DNA of 64,000 bases from Kutzneria sp036403095 (lineage in GTDB: Bacteria; Actinomycetota; Actinomycetes; Mycobacteriales; Pseudonocardiaceae). Each line of letters opens with the position of its first letter. Within the stretch, counting starts at the first letter, position 1. The position numbers and the translations under genes were made by a program. The stretch lies in contig DASWRQ010000119.1 in the NCBI GenBank assembly GCA_036403095.1, positions 1 to 64,000 on the forward strand. The letters run 5' to 3'. Positions 1 to 9,629 of this stretch are shown piece after piece. Below the pieces are notes generated by a model. It worked only from the letters and a program-made list of their open reading frames with translations, searched no databases and was not told where the DNA came from.

Positions 1-1572
1 CTGATCGGGCTGACCGCGGTGATGCTGGTCGCCGGCTTCTTCGCCCGGCAACTGCTGTTCCGCACCGCGTACAAGATCGAGTACGACCTGCGCAACATGA
101 TGTACGAGCACCTGACCAGCCTGTCGTTCCCGTTCTACGACCGGGCCCAGACCGGGCAGCTGATCTCCCGCGCCAACTCGGACATCCGGTCGGTGCAGAT
201 GTACCTGGCGTTCGCGCCGTTCATGCTGGTGCAGTGCGGCATCGCGGTGGTCGCCTTCGGCTACATGCTGGCGATCAGCGTGCCGCTGGCCATCCTGGCC
301 ATGCTGCCGATGCCGCTGGTGTTCATCACCTCGCGGCAGATGCAGCGGTCGATGTTCCCGGTGTCGTGGCTGATCCAGGCCCGGCTGGCCGACGTGGCCA
401 CCGTGGTCGACGAGAACGTCAACGGCGTGCGGGTGGTCAAGTCGTTCGCGGCCGAACGGCGTCAGCTCTCGCTGTTGCAGAAGGCCGCGATCAAGGTGCG
501 CTGGGCCTACGTCAAGGACACCGACCTGCGGGCCCGGTGGACGCCGGCGGCGCAGAACCTGCCGCGTGTCGGCATGGCGATCGTGCTGCTGTACGGCGGT
601 TATCTGGCCATTCAAGGCGGTCTTGGCGTCGGCGCGATCCTGGCCTTCAACTCCTACCTGCTGATGCTGCAGATCCCGTTCACCATGATCGGCATGCTGA
701 TCATGATGGGGCAGCGGGCGTCGGCGTCGGCCAAGCGCCTGTACGAGGTGCTGGACGAGAAGCCGGAGATCGTCGACTCGCCTACTGCCGTTGCCCTCTC
801 GGATGTCCGCGGCGATGTCGAGTTCCACGGCGTCCGCTTCGGTTACGCCGACGGGCCCGATGTGCTGGACAAGCTCTCGCTGCGGCTGGACAGCGGCGAA
901 ACCGTTGCGCTGGTCGGTCGTACCGGCAGCGGAAAGTCCACTGTGGCCCGACTGCTGCCGCGTTTCTACGACGTACGCGAGGGTTGCGTGACCGTCGACG
1001 GCCACGACGTGCGCGATGTGACCCTGCACAGCCTCCGGGACGCCGTCGGCATCGTGCTGGACGAGCCGTTCCTGTTCTCGGCCTCGGTGCGCGACAACAT
1101 CGCCTACGGGCGGCCGGATGCCGACTTCACCGACATCGAGCGGGTGGCGCGGCTGTCCGGTGCGCACGAGTTCATCATGGAGCTGTCCGAGGGCTATGAC
1201 ACCGTGATCGGCGAGCGCGGCTACACGCTGTCCGGCGGGCAGCGGCAGCGCATCGCCATTGCCCGCACCCTGCTGGTGAATCCGCCCGTCCTGGTGCTCG
1301 ACGACGCGACCAGCGCCATCGACGTCCAGGTGGAGCAGGAGATCCACGCCGGGCTGCGTACGCTGTTCGCCGGCCGGACCACGCTGATCATCGCGCACCG
1401 GCTGTCCACGATCAGCCTGGCCGACCGGGTGGTGCTGATGGACGGTGGGCGGATCGTCGCCGACGGCACCCACGCCGAGCTGTTGGCGAACACGCCGTTG
1501 TACGCGGAAGTGTTGGCACAGGCCAATGTCGATTCTCTTGGAGTCGAGGAACTGGGGGGTGTGGCGCGATGA
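1..1572 (+). CDS. ABC exporter half-transporter, first subunit (5' end outside window)
   Basis: Membrane-bound ATP-driven exporter subunit: a transmembrane domain followed by a C-terminal nucleotide-binding domain. The frame is open from base 1, so the N-terminus lies outside the window. Counting from the ATG at 19, Walker A GRTGSGKST lies near residue 300 and signature LSGGQRQR near 410. Walker B reads LVLDDATS, so the usual catalytic Glu is Asp. The stop overlaps the next ABC gene in an ATGA. In heterodimeric exporters a Walker B Glu-to-Asp change in one half pairs with a degenerate signature in the other, which is what the neighbour shows; I infer the two form one heterodimer with a single fully active ATP site. 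Substrate unknown; multidrug or lipid are the usual family roles. Confidence 0.93.
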   Translation: MIGLTAVMLVAGFFARQLLFRTAYKIEYDLRNMMYEHLTSLSFPFYDRAQTGQLISRANSDIRSVQMYLAFAPFMLVQCGIAVVAFGYMLAISVPLAILAMLPMPLVFITSRQMQRSMFPVSWLIQARLADVATVVDENVNGVRVVKSFAAERRQLSLLQKAAIKVRWAYVKDTDLRARWTPAAQNLPRVGMAIVLLYGGYLAIQGGLGVGAILAFNSYLLMLQIPFTMIGMLIMMGQRASASAKRLYEVLDEKPEIVDSPTAVALSDVRGDVEFHGVRFGYADGPDVLDKLSLRLDSGETVALVGRTGSGKSTVARLLPRFYDVREGCVTVDGHDVRDVTLHSLRDAVGIVLDEPFLFSASVRDNIAYGRPDADFTDIERVARLSGAHEFIMELSEGYDTVIGERGYTLSGGQRQRIAIARTLLVNPPVLVLDDATSAIDVQVEQEIHAGLRTLFAGRTTLIIAHRLSTISLADRVVLMDGGRIVADGTHAELLANTPLYAEVLAQANVDSLGVEELGGVAR

Positions 1573-3488
1573 CGTTTCCCGGAGGTGGGGGCGGCGGCCA
1601 GATGTTCGGCGCCGCGCGGGCCGGCGCGTCGGGACTGCCGTTCGCCGGCGTGCCGCCGGAGATGCAGGCCGGCGTGGACAAGTTGCTGCGCACCGAGCCC
1701 GAGCATCCCGAGCCCGAGGTCGTCTTCGAGCACGGACGACCCGATCCCGACGGCCACAAGCTGAGCCTGCGGCGGCTGGTTCGGCCGTACTGGGGCATGG
1801 CGCTACTGGCCGGCGTGCTGGTGGTCGTCGAGGCGCTGACGCTGCAGGCCGGCCCCAAGCTGACCCAGATCGGCATCGACAACGGCATCATCGCCCGCAA
1901 CTACAGCGTCCTGTTTGTCGTCGCGGCCGTGTACCTGGTCAGCCTGCTGATCACCGGCATCGCCCAGGCCGCCCGGGTCAAGGTCACCGGGCGGATCGCC
2001 GCGTGGGTGATGAACGACCTGCGGGTGCGGGTGTTCACGCAGTTGCAACGGCTGTCGCTGGACTTCTACACCGGCGAGAAGGCCGGCGTGATCATGACCC
2101 GAATGACCAGCGACATCGAGAACCTGCAACAGCTGTTACAGGACGGGCTGGTCCAGTTCGCCATCCAGGGCCTGACCATGGTCGTGGTCACGGCCGTGCT
2201 GTTCACGTTCGACGTGCGGCTGGCGCTGATCACCGTGGTGCTGGTGGTGCCGATCCTGACCGTGCTGTCGCTGTGGTTCCACCGGGCCTCCAGCAAGGGC
2301 TACGTGCGGGTGCGGGACAACATCGCCAACGTGCTGGCCGACCTTTCCGAGAGCCTGCAGGGTGTTCGCATCGTCACCGCGCACAACCGGCAGCGGCACA
2401 ACACCGAGCACCACCGGCAGGTCACCGGGGTGTACTACGACACCAACGTGCAGACCGGACGGATCAACTCGATCTACGGGCCGGGCACCCAGGTCGTCGG
2501 CGTGGCCGGGCAGCTGGCGCTGCTGGCCATCGGCGCCGGCATGGTCGCCGGCGGCGAGCTGACCATCGGCGAGCTGGTGGCGTTCCTGCTCTACCTCGGG
2601 GCCTTCTTCCAGCCCATCCAGCAGCTGGTGCAGCTGTACAACATGTACCAGCAGGGGCAGTCCTCGATCGTCAAGCTGCGGTCCCTGCTGGCCACGGCGC
2701 CCGCTGTGGTGGAGTCGGCCGAAGCCGTCGATCTGCCGCCGGTCGACGGCGAGATCACCTTCGACGACGTCACCTTCGGCTACCTCGCCGATCGCCCGGT
2801 GATCTCCGGTGTGTCGCTGGACATCCGGGCCGGGGAGACGGTGGCCTTCGTCGGTCCCACCGGGGCCGGCAAGTCCACCTTGGCCAAGCTCGTGACCCGG
2901 TTCTACGACCCGACGTCCGGTCGGGTGCTCATCGACGGGCACGATCTGCGCGACGTCCACATCGAGTCGCTGCGCCGTCAGCTCGGCGTCGTCCCCCAGG
3001 AGCCGTTCCTGTTCGCCGGGCCGCTGCGGGACAACATCCGCTTCGCCGCCCCCGACGCCACGGACGACGAGGTGTGGGCCGCGCTGCGGGCCGTCGGTCT
3101 CGTCGAGGTGGTCGAGCGGATGCCCCAGGGCCTCGACACCATCGTGCAGGAGCGGGGCCAGTCCCTGTCCTCCGGCGAGCGCCAGCTGGTGGCGTTGGCC
3201 CGGGCTTTCCTGGCCCAGCCCCGAGTTCTGGTGCTGGACGAGGCGACGTCCAATTTGGACCTCCAGTCCGAGACCAAGATCGAGGACGCGCTGGACGTGC
3301 TGTTGGAGCGGCGGACCGCCATCCTCATCGCGCACCGGCTGTCCACCGCCATGAAGGCCGACCGCATCGTCGTGGTCGACGAGGGCCGCATCGTCGAGGT
3401 CGGCTCCCACGACCAGCTCGTCGCCGCCGGCGGCAAGTACACCCAGATGTACGCCACCTGGACCAGCCAGACCGCCGACGTGCACTGA
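1569..3488 (+). CDS. ABC exporter half-transporter, second subunit
   Basis: 639 aa, with an N-terminal extension of about 65 residues, a six-helix exporter transmembrane domain (about 70-350) and a nucleotide-binding domain. Walker A is GPTGAGKST and Walker B LVLDEATS has the catalytic Glu, but the signature reads LSSGERQ instead of LSGGQ. This complements the defect in the first subunit: both degenerate elements would face the same composite ATP site. The start overlaps the upstream stop (ATGA), implying translational coupling and fixed stoichiometry. A strong terminator hairpin follows the stop by 9 bases, so this is the end of the operon. Substrate cannot be read from the sequence. Confidence 0.95.
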   Translation: MTFPGGGGGGQMFGAARAGASGLPFAGVPPEMQAGVDKLLRTEPEHPEPEVVFEHGRPDPDGHKLSLRRLVRPYWGMALLAGVLVVVEALTLQAGPKLTQIGIDNGIIARNYSVLFVVAAVYLVSLLITGIAQAARVKVTGRIAAWVMNDLRVRVFTQLQRLSLDFYTGEKAGVIMTRMTSDIENLQQLLQDGLVQFAIQGLTMVVVTAVLFTFDVRLALITVVLVVPILTVLSLWFHRASSKGYVRVRDNIANVLADLSESLQGVRIVTAHNRQRHNTEHHRQVTGVYYDTNVQTGRINSIYGPGTQVVGVAGQLALLAIGAGMVAGGELTIGELVAFLLYLGAFFQPIQQLVQLYNMYQQGQSSIVKLRSLLATAPAVVESAEAVDLPPVDGEITFDDVTFGYLADRPVISGVSLDIRAGETVAFVGPTGAGKSTLAKLVTRFYDPTSGRVLIDGHDLRDVHIESLRRQLGVVPQEPFLFAGPLRDNIRFAAPDATDDEVWAALRAVGLVEVVERMPQGLDTIVQERGQSLSSGERQLVALARAFLAQPRVLVLDEATSNLDLQSETKIEDALDVLLERRTAILIAHRLSTAMKADRIVVVDEGRIVEVGSHDQLVAAGGKYTQMYATWTSQTADVH

Positions 3489-3497
3489 ACCGCCACC

Positions 3498-3538
3498 TGC
3501 GCTTCCCACTCGGCAGCTGCTGCCGAGTGGGAAGCGCA
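3498..3538 (+). terminator. Perfect 20-bp-arm terminator hairpin after the ABC operon
   Basis: Left arm TGCGCTTCCCACTCGGCAGC (3498-3517) and right arm 3519-3538 are perfectly complementary around a single T. No U-tract follows, as is common in high-GC actinomycetes. It separates the ABC operon from the kinase gene. Confidence 0.8.
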
Positions 3539-3684
3539 CGCAAAGCCCTGCCGTGCTGATCACGGCTGCTGCCCGAAGGGGCAGGCACGACTGAACCTCC
3601 GTTCAGCCCAAGGGCGCGGAAATTGCGGCACGGCAAGGATTTGCGGTCCCCTACACTGCGCCGCGTGCTGGCAGTGGTGTCCGG

Positions 3685-5376
3685 ATGAGACAGATCGGCA
3701 ATGGTCGTTATGCGCTGACGCGCGAGCTCGGCCGGGGCGGCATGGGCGTGGTGTGGCTGGCCGAGGACCGGGTGCTTGACCGGGAAGCGGCGGTCAAGGA
3801 GCTGACCCTGCCGGCCGAGGTGCCGGAGCAGCAGCGGGCCGTATACCGGGAACGCGTGGTGCGCGAGGCCCGCACGGCCAGCAAGCTGCGTGAGCCGTCG
3901 GTGGTCACGGTGTACGACCTGCTCACCGAGGACGGCCGCACGTACATCGTGATGGAGTACGTCGACGCCCCGACGCTGGCCGACCTGATCGACCGGGACG
4001 GCCCGATGTCGACGGAGCGGGCGGCCCGGCTGGGCGGCGAGCTGCTGTCGGCTCTGGAGGCGGCCCACGGGGCGGGCATCGTGCACCGGGATGTCAAGCC
4101 CGGCAACGTGATGGTGCCGGCCAAGGGCACCTCGAAGCTGACCGACTTCGGCATCGCGCAGTCCTTCACCGACCCTCGCCTGACGTCGACCGGGGCGCTG
4201 ATCGGCACGCCGTCGTACATGTCGCCGGAGCGGCTGTCGGGCGGCGAGCCGTCGGCGGCGTGGGACCTGTGGGCCTTGGGGGCCACGCTGTTCTGCGCGG
4301 TCGAGGGCTACGACGCGTTCGGCCGGGACACCGTCACCGCGACCATGCTGGCGGTGATGACCGAACGGGCCGAGCTCACCCGGTGCACCGGCCCGCTGGC
4401 CGAGCTGATCCTCGGCCTGCTGGAGCCGGATCCGGCCCGGCGGCTGACCGCCGTCGAGGCCCGGCCGCTGCTGGAGTGGGCACTCAAGCCCAACGGCCCG
4501 AAGCCGACCAGACTGCTGGTCGACCCGAAGCCGACCCTGGTGGATCCCGACGCCGACCAACCTGGCCCGAAGCCGACGGCGGCGTTTGCCGACCCGGACG
4601 CCGAGCCGAGCCGTCCGAAACCGACACCCCCGACCGGACCGCAGCCCGGCCCGCCGTTCGGCCCCGGCCCGGACCCGTTCGCCAATCACCCCTACGCGGC
4701 CCGGCTCCGCGCCCAGCAGGCCCAGGCCATGGCCCGGTACCGGCCGATCCGCCGGCTGACCCGGTTCGTCCTCGTGCTGGCCCCAATCATCATGGCCGCC
4801 GCGGTCATCCCGGTGATCATGTCCACCATCAGCACGATGAACACGCTCAACCAGCCGATCACCACCCCCGGCCTCACCATCGACACGACCACCGCCGCCA
4901 CCACGACCACCACGCGGACCTCGACGCCGACGGTGATCGCCGCGATGCAGCCGCTCATGACCTACGGGCCGGACGGCGACATCCCCTCCGAGGAGGTCCC
5001 CTACCGCAGCGACTCCTGCTTCGCGTGGACGCCGACCAAGGGCAAGCCCGCCCCCAAGGCGTACGACTACGTCGACTGCACGAAGCCGCACGGCGTGCAG
5101 GCGTTCGACTTCGGCGTCATCACGCCGGAGTACGACGCCCCGTACCCGACGCCCGAACAGCTGACCCAGCGGGCGACGGCGCTGTGCACCAAGCAGTTCC
5201 TGTCGCCGAGAATCACCGTCGAAGACAAGGAGCGGTCGCTGCGCTACTGGGTGCTGGTGCCCACGAAGACCGCGTGGAGCCCGCCGCCGGGGCCGACCTT
5301 CGTCCCCGCGCAGCGGACCTACTGGTGTGTCGCCGGCCGGGCCGACGGGGCCGACCTCACCGACTCCATCGAGTGA
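3685..5376 (+). CDS. Transmembrane Ser/Thr protein kinase (PknB-like) with extracytoplasmic domain
   Basis: 563 aa. Hanks-type kinase domain about residues 5-265: glycine loop GRGGMG, ATP-binding Lys in AAVKEL, catalytic loop HRDVKPGN (H134, D136), DFG and activation segment with GTPSYMSPE. A Pro/Lys-Pro-rich juxtamembrane linker (about 272-330) leads to one membrane helix near 360-383, then a Thr-rich stalk and an outer domain of about 150 residues with four Cys. The outer part is not PASTA-like; I do not recognise its ligand. It lies alone between a terminator and the DoxX gene. The ATG at 3685 is chosen because the kinase fold begins almost at once. Confidence 0.95.
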   Translation: MRQIGNGRYALTRELGRGGMGVVWLAEDRVLDREAAVKELTLPAEVPEQQRAVYRERVVREARTASKLREPSVVTVYDLLTEDGRTYIVMEYVDAPTLADLIDRDGPMSTERAARLGGELLSALEAAHGAGIVHRDVKPGNVMVPAKGTSKLTDFGIAQSFTDPRLTSTGALIGTPSYMSPERLSGGEPSAAWDLWALGATLFCAVEGYDAFGRDTVTATMLAVMTERAELTRCTGPLAELILGLLEPDPARRLTAVEARPLLEWALKPNGPKPTRLLVDPKPTLVDPDADQPGPKPTAAFADPDAEPSRPKPTPPTGPQPGPPFGPGPDPFANHPYAARLRAQQAQAMARYRPIRRLTRFVLVLAPIIMAAAVIPVIMSTISTMNTLNQPITTPGLTIDTTTAATTTTTRTSTPTVIAAMQPLMTYGPDGDIPSEEVPYRSDSCFAWTPTKGKPAPKAYDYVDCTKPHGVQAFDFGVITPEYDAPYPTPEQLTQRATALCTKQFLSPRITVEDKERSLRYWVLVPTKTAWSPPPGPTFVPAQRTYWCVAGRADGADLTDSIE

Positions 5377-5388
5377 GCGTGGGGTGGC

Positions 5389-5394
5389 TAGGGT
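5389..5394 (+). promoter_or_regulatory. -10 hexamer of a probably leaderless DoxX gene
   Basis: TAGGGT lies 7 nt before the GTG at 5402, the spacing of leaderless actinobacterial transcripts whose first base is at or near the start codon. This supports GTG 5402 over the longer reading from 5327. Confidence 0.4.
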
Positions 5395-5401
5395 GTCCGG
5401 C

Positions 5402-5914
5402 GTGACGAACATGTCCCGTTGGTCGGACGAGAACGGCGGCCTGGACTTCGGGCTCCTGGTGCTGCGGCTGATGCTGGCGGTCGCGATGGGGGCGCACGGG
5501 CTGATCCAGGTGTTCGGCCTGTTCGGCGGCCCGGGCATGGCGGCGTTCGGCGCGCTGCTGCAGGGTTACGGCTTCAGCCGCAACCTGGAGTTCCTGATCT
5601 GGCTGACCGGGATCACCGAGGTGGCCGGGTCGGTGCTGATGGTGGTGGGCCTGTTCACGCCGCTGGCCGCGGCCGGCCTGCTGGGCGTGGGCGTCAGCGC
5701 GGTCCGGGCCAAGTGGGCCGGTGGGTTTGCCGGGGGCGCCGGCTTCGAGCTGGAGATCACGCTGGCGGTGATCGCCTTGGCGCTGCTGCTGACCGGCCCC
5801 GGCTGGTACGCGCTGGACCGGCACACGGCCTGGCGGCGCCGGCCGCTGGGCTTCGCGATCGGCGGCCTGATCCTGGCCGTAGGCGGTGCCGTGGCGGTGG
5901 GCTCGCTCTTCTGA
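5402..5914 (+). CDS. DoxX-family integral membrane protein
   Basis: About 170 aa with four predicted membrane helices and the DoxX start pattern (LDFGLLVLRLMLAVAMGAHGLIQ, early Gly-His in the first helix). DoxX-family proteins are small membrane proteins; in mycobacteria a relative joins a superoxide-detoxifying membrane complex, but role varies. Start chosen at GTG 5402, with ATG 5411 as alternative, because a -10-like TAGGGT sits just upstream and the longer reading would overlap the kinase 3' end by 50 bases. Next gene malQ begins 16 bases after the stop. Confidence 0.85.
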   Translation: MTNMSRWSDENGGLDFGLLVLRLMLAVAMGAHGLIQVFGLFGGPGMAAFGALLQGYGFSRNLEFLIWLTGITEVAGSVLMVVGLFTPLAAAGLLGVGVSAVRAKWAGGFAGGAGFELEITLAVIALALLLTGPGWYALDRHTAWRRRPLGFAIGGLILAVGGAVAVGSLF

Positions 5915-5930
5915 CGCCAGAATGGTAGCC

Positions 5931-7814
5931 ATGGATGATCAGCTGGTGGAGCTGGCCGATGCCCACGGGGTGGCCACCTGGTACGAGGGCAGCGAGCGGC
6001 GACGGGTCGACGTGCCGGCCGACGTGGTGGTGTCGGTGCTGGCCAAGCTCGGTGTCGCCGCCGACACGCCCGAGGCCGTGACAGCGGCGTTGGCCGAGGT
6101 CAGGCGGGACGAACTGCCCCCGACCATCGTGCTGCGCACCGGGCAGACCCGGCGCTTGCCCGCATCGGAGCCGGGCGCCACGATCCGCACCGAGGGCGGC
6201 GAGACCGTCCCGGTCGCCGACGAGATCCCCGGCGATCTGCCGCTGGGCTGGCACACGCTGGTGGTCGGTGATCGGGAGATCACGCTGGTCGTCGCGCCGG
6301 ACAAGCTGCCGGAGCCGCCGCGGACCTGGGGCTGGATGCTCCAGCTGTACTCGATGCACTCCCGCGAGTCCTGGGGCGTCGGCGATCTCCAGGACCTCAA
6401 GGACTTCGTCACGTGGTCGAAGGACACCGGCGCGGGCGTGGTGCTGCTGAACCCGATGCACGCCGTGGCGCCGGTGCACCCGATCCAGCCCTCGCCCTAC
6501 TCCCCCTCCAGCCGCCGCCACACCAATCCCGTCTACCTTCGCGTGACGGAGACGAACGAGTATCTGGCGGCGGATGAGCCGACCAGAGCGGCGGTGGACG
6601 CACTCAAGCCGGACGCCACCGGCGACCTGATCGACTACGACCGGGTCTGGGACGCCAAGATCAAGGCGCTCGAGCTGCTGAAGCCGTCAGAGCGGAAGGA
6701 CGGCGACGACTTCGCCGTCTACTGCGCCCTGGCCGAAGTCCACGGCGCGGACTACCGGGACTGGCCCGAGGAACTGCGACACCCGGACAACCCGGCCGTT
6801 TCGGAGCAGGCCGACCCGGCCAGGGTCTCCTTCCACGCCTGGCTCCAGGAACTGTGCGACCAGCAGCTGGAGCAGGCCCGCCAGGCGGCCGAGGACATGG
6901 CGGTCGGCATCGTCCACGACCTGCCGGTCGGCGTCGACCCGGGCGGCGCGGACGCCTGGGCGCTGCAGGACGTGCTGGCCCCGGGGGTCACGGTCGGCGC
7001 GCCGCCGGACGCCTTCAACCAGCAGGGCCAGAACTGGTCGCTGCCGCCTTGGCACCCGCGGAAGCTGGCCGAGGCCGGCTACCGGCCGTACCGGGACCTG
7101 TTGCGAGCGGTCTTCCGCCACTCGCAGGGCCTGCGCATCGACCACATCGCCGGCCTGTGGCGGCTGTGGTGGATCCCCGGCGGCGACGCCCGCAAGGGCA
7201 CGTACGTCCGCTACGACGCCGACGCGATGACCGGCATCCTCGCGCTGGAGGCCCACCGGGCCGGCGCCGTGGTGATCGGCGAGGACCTCGGCACGGTCGA
7301 GCCGGTCGTGACGGAAACCTTGCACACCAACAACATGCTGTCTTCGGCGGTGCTCTGGTTCGAGCGCGACGACAACGGGGCGATGCTGCCGCCGCGGAAC
7401 TGGCCCGAGCGGGCGGCGGCCAGCATCAGCACCCACGATCTGCCGACGGCGGCCGGATTCCTGCGCAGCGAGCACGTCCGGGTCCGGGCCGAGCTCGAGG
7501 TCCTGGCCGGCGACGTGGAGGCCGAGTACGCGCAGGCGGCCAAGGAACGCCGCGAACTGCTCGCCGCGCTGGGCGAGGACGAGTCGGCCGCCGAGGAGGA
7601 CGTGATCATCGCGATGCACGCCCTGCTGGCCGGCACCCCGTGCCGCGTCGCGCTGGCCTCGCCCTACGACGTGATCGGCGAGACCCGCCAGCCCAACCTG
7701 CCCGGCACCGTCGACGAATACCCCAACTGGCGGATTCCGTTCCCGATCCATCTCGCCGCGTTCCTGGCCGACCCCCGAGTGTCACGGGCAGTGAGCACAA
7801 TGCGCGATCGATGA
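5931..7814 (+). CDS. malQ: 4-alpha-glucanotransferase (amylomaltase, GH77)
   Basis: About 627 aa, cytosolic; transfers alpha-1,4-glucan segments between maltooligosaccharides in glycogen/maltodextrin metabolism. An N-terminal region of about 110 residues precedes the GH77 barrel, as in actinobacterial MalQ. Family motifs: QLYSMHSRESWGVGD, the HPIQPSPYSP loop, nucleophile Asp in LRIDH (about residue 404), acid/base Glu in VIGEDLGT (about 451) and the transition-state Asp in STHDLPT. Length fits the long actinobacterial form. The start is ATG 5931 or ATG 5922 three codons upstream. No other maltose genes are adjacent. Confidence 0.96.
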   Translation: MDDQLVELADAHGVATWYEGSERRRVDVPADVVVSVLAKLGVAADTPEAVTAALAEVRRDELPPTIVLRTGQTRRLPASEPGATIRTEGGETVPVADEIPGDLPLGWHTLVVGDREITLVVAPDKLPEPPRTWGWMLQLYSMHSRESWGVGDLQDLKDFVTWSKDTGAGVVLLNPMHAVAPVHPIQPSPYSPSSRRHTNPVYLRVTETNEYLAADEPTRAAVDALKPDATGDLIDYDRVWDAKIKALELLKPSERKDGDDFAVYCALAEVHGADYRDWPEELRHPDNPAVSEQADPARVSFHAWLQELCDQQLEQARQAAEDMAVGIVHDLPVGVDPGGADAWALQDVLAPGVTVGAPPDAFNQQGQNWSLPPWHPRKLAEAGYRPYRDLLRAVFRHSQGLRIDHIAGLWRLWWIPGGDARKGTYVRYDADAMTGILALEAHRAGAVVIGEDLGTVEPVVTETLHTNNMLSSAVLWFERDDNGAMLPPRNWPERAAASISTHDLPTAAGFLRSEHVRVRAELEVLAGDVEAEYAQAAKERRELLAALGEDESAAEEDVIIAMHALLAGTPCRVALASPYDVIGETRQPNLPGTVDEYPNWRIPFPIHLAAFLADPRVSRAVSTMRDR

Positions 7815-7921
7815 CCGCCATTCTGCCCGAACACGCCTAGCGTTGTTGCTTGTCGCCGGGCCGTCTCCATACGATCGGGGTTAACACAAAGTAGCGCCCC
7901 GGCGAAACGAGAGGGGCCAGC

Positions 7922-8695
7922 ATGTCCGTCACCGACGACGCGGCACGACGCCCGTCCCTGCACTGGTTCCTGACCGAGCCGGTCCGCGGCGCGATGACCT
8001 TCGGCACGCTGCCCTTCGCAGTCCCGCTGTTGTCGCGCGCGCCGCGCGGCGACGGGCACGGCGTGCTGCTGCTGCCGGGGCTGATGGCCGACGACATGAG
8101 CAACCAGCCGCTGCGGGCGTACCTCGCCTCGCTGGGGTACGTCACGCGCGGCTGGGGGCTGGGCCGCAACATCGGGCCGACCGACGCGGTGCTGGACGGC
8201 ATGCCGGTGCTGTTGCAGGACATGGCCGAGGCGACCGGCGGCCCGGTCTCGCTGGTCGGCTGGAGCCTGGGCGGCATCTACGCCCGCGAGCTGGCCCGCG
8301 ACCATCCGCACCTGGTCCGTCAGGTGATCACGTTGGGCAGCCCGTTCGCGCTGGTCGATCCCCGGCAGAGCCGGGCCGAGCCGGCGTTTCGCCGCCGCTC
8401 CCGCCGGCACGCGCATCCGGACCGGGTCCCCGGTCGCGACCAGCTGAGCCGGCCGATCCCGGTGCCGTCGACGGCGATCTACTCCAAATCGGACGGCATC
8501 GTGCACTGGCGGGCCTGCATGCAGGAGCCGGCGGCGGACCGGGAGAACATCGAGGTCACCTGCGCCCACCTGGGCTTCGGTGTCGATCCGGCCACGCTGT
8601 GGGCGGTCGCCGACCGGCTCGCCCAACGACGGGGTCAGTGGCAACCGTTCCGCCCGTCCGGCTGGGCCCGCGCGTTCTACCCGGCAACCCGATGA
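7922..8695 (+). CDS. Alpha/beta-hydrolase (lipase/esterase-like)
   Basis: 257 aa. Nucleophile elbow GWSLGG (about residues 110-115) after a long oxyanion region (LLLPGLMADDMSNQPLR). A likely acid residue lies in the SDGIVHW segment, where a His-Trp follows directly, and a candidate His in CAHLGFG near residue 221. The lid region is short and Arg-rich (140-170). It is the first of three coupled genes: its stop overlaps the start of a second alpha/beta hydrolase, followed by a WS/DGAT acyltransferase. The context suggests neutral-lipid or acyl-ester turnover; the substrate is inference. GAGAGGGG upstream is a usable ribosome site. Confidence 0.85.
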   Translation: MSVTDDAARRPSLHWFLTEPVRGAMTFGTLPFAVPLLSRAPRGDGHGVLLLPGLMADDMSNQPLRAYLASLGYVTRGWGLGRNIGPTDAVLDGMPVLLQDMAEATGGPVSLVGWSLGGIYARELARDHPHLVRQVITLGSPFALVDPRQSRAEPAFRRRSRRHAHPDRVPGRDQLSRPIPVPSTAIYSKSDGIVHWRACMQEPAADRENIEVTCAHLGFGVDPATLWAVADRLAQRRGQWQPFRPSGWARAFYPATR

Positions 8696-9621
8696 CCCGG
8701 CCGGCGCCGTGGACCTTCGCCGAGCCGTGGGGCGCGAGCGGCTGGATCACCGACATCGACGGCCCCGTGCACTGGATCGACTTCGGCGGTGCGGGCGACG
8801 GGCCGCCGATCGTGTTCGTGCACGGGCTGGGCGGCTCGCACCTGAACTGGGCGCTGATCGGCTCGGCGCTGGCCAAGGGCCGTCGCGCGGTGGCGCTGGA
8901 CCTGCGCGGTTTCGGGCTCACGCCGGGCTCGCCGCGCAGCACCTCGATCCGGTCCAACGTGCGCCTGCTCGACGCGTTCATCCGGGAGGTCGTCGGCGGG
9001 CCGGCCGTGCTCGTCGGCAACTCGATGGGCGGCGTGATCTCCGTGCTGCAGACGCACAACAACCCCTCGTCCGTGGCCGGGCTGGTGCTCGTCGACCCGG
9101 CCCTGCCGCCGGTCTCCACCCGCCCGGACTTACGGGTGGCTGGCATGTTCGCCACGTATCTGCTGCCCGGCCTCGGCGAGCTGTACATGCGCCTCGCGCA
9201 GTCGGGAATGCCCGCGCGGCAACAGGTTCGTCGGATGCACAACCTGGTGTTCGCCGATCCCCGCCGGGCCGACCCGAAGCTGGAGGAGGTGTCGGTCGCG
9301 CTGGTCGAGCAGCGTCGGCAGATCCGCGGCAAGGAGGAGTCGTTCCTCGGCGCCACCCGCTCGCTGATGCGGTTGCTGGCCCGGCCGGACCGCTACCGGG
9401 ACATCATGGCCGGCATCGCCGCGCCGGTCCTGCTGATCAGCGGCGACGCCGACCGGCTGGTGCCGATCGCGGCGGCGCGCCGGGTCGCGGCGGCCAATCC
9501 GAAGTGGGACACGGTGTTCATGGCCGACGTCGGCCACACGCCCCAGCTGGAGAGGCCCGCGGCGGTGATCGACGCCGTGTCGACCTGGCTCGCCCGCACC
9601 ACCACCATCGCCGGAAAGTGA
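8692..9621 (+). CDS. Alpha/beta-fold hydrolase
   Basis: 309 aa from ATG 8692, which overlaps the preceding stop (ATGA). Classic fold: FVHGLGGSHLNW oxyanion loop, nucleophile elbow GNSMGG (Ser near residue 111), acid Asp in ISGDADRLVP and His in VGHTPQLERP. Longer readings from 8599 only overlap the upstream gene. It ends 8 bases before the WS/DGAT start. Two different hydrolases plus a wax-ester/triacylglycerol synthase in one transcript suggest a local lipid-ester module. Specificity (lipase, epoxide hydrolase, haloalkane dehalogenase-like) cannot be resolved by eye. Confidence 0.88.
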   Translation: MTRPAPWTFAEPWGASGWITDIDGPVHWIDFGGAGDGPPIVFVHGLGGSHLNWALIGSALAKGRRAVALDLRGFGLTPGSPRSTSIRSNVRLLDAFIREVVGGPAVLVGNSMGGVISVLQTHNNPSSVAGLVLVDPALPPVSTRPDLRVAGMFATYLLPGLGELYMRLAQSGMPARQQVRRMHNLVFADPRRADPKLEEVSVALVEQRRQIRGKEESFLGATRSLMRLLARPDRYRDIMAGIAAPVLLISGDADRLVPIAAARRVAAANPKWDTVFMADVGHTPQLERPAAVIDAVSTWLARTTTIAGK

Positions 9622-9629
9622 AGGGTGCC

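Noticed and set aside
3325..5538. 737-codon minus-strand open frame over the kinase and DoxX genes
   Set aside because: Arg/Gly/Pro-rich shadow frame of high-GC plus-strand genes with clear kinase and DoxX domains; no recognisable motif of its own.
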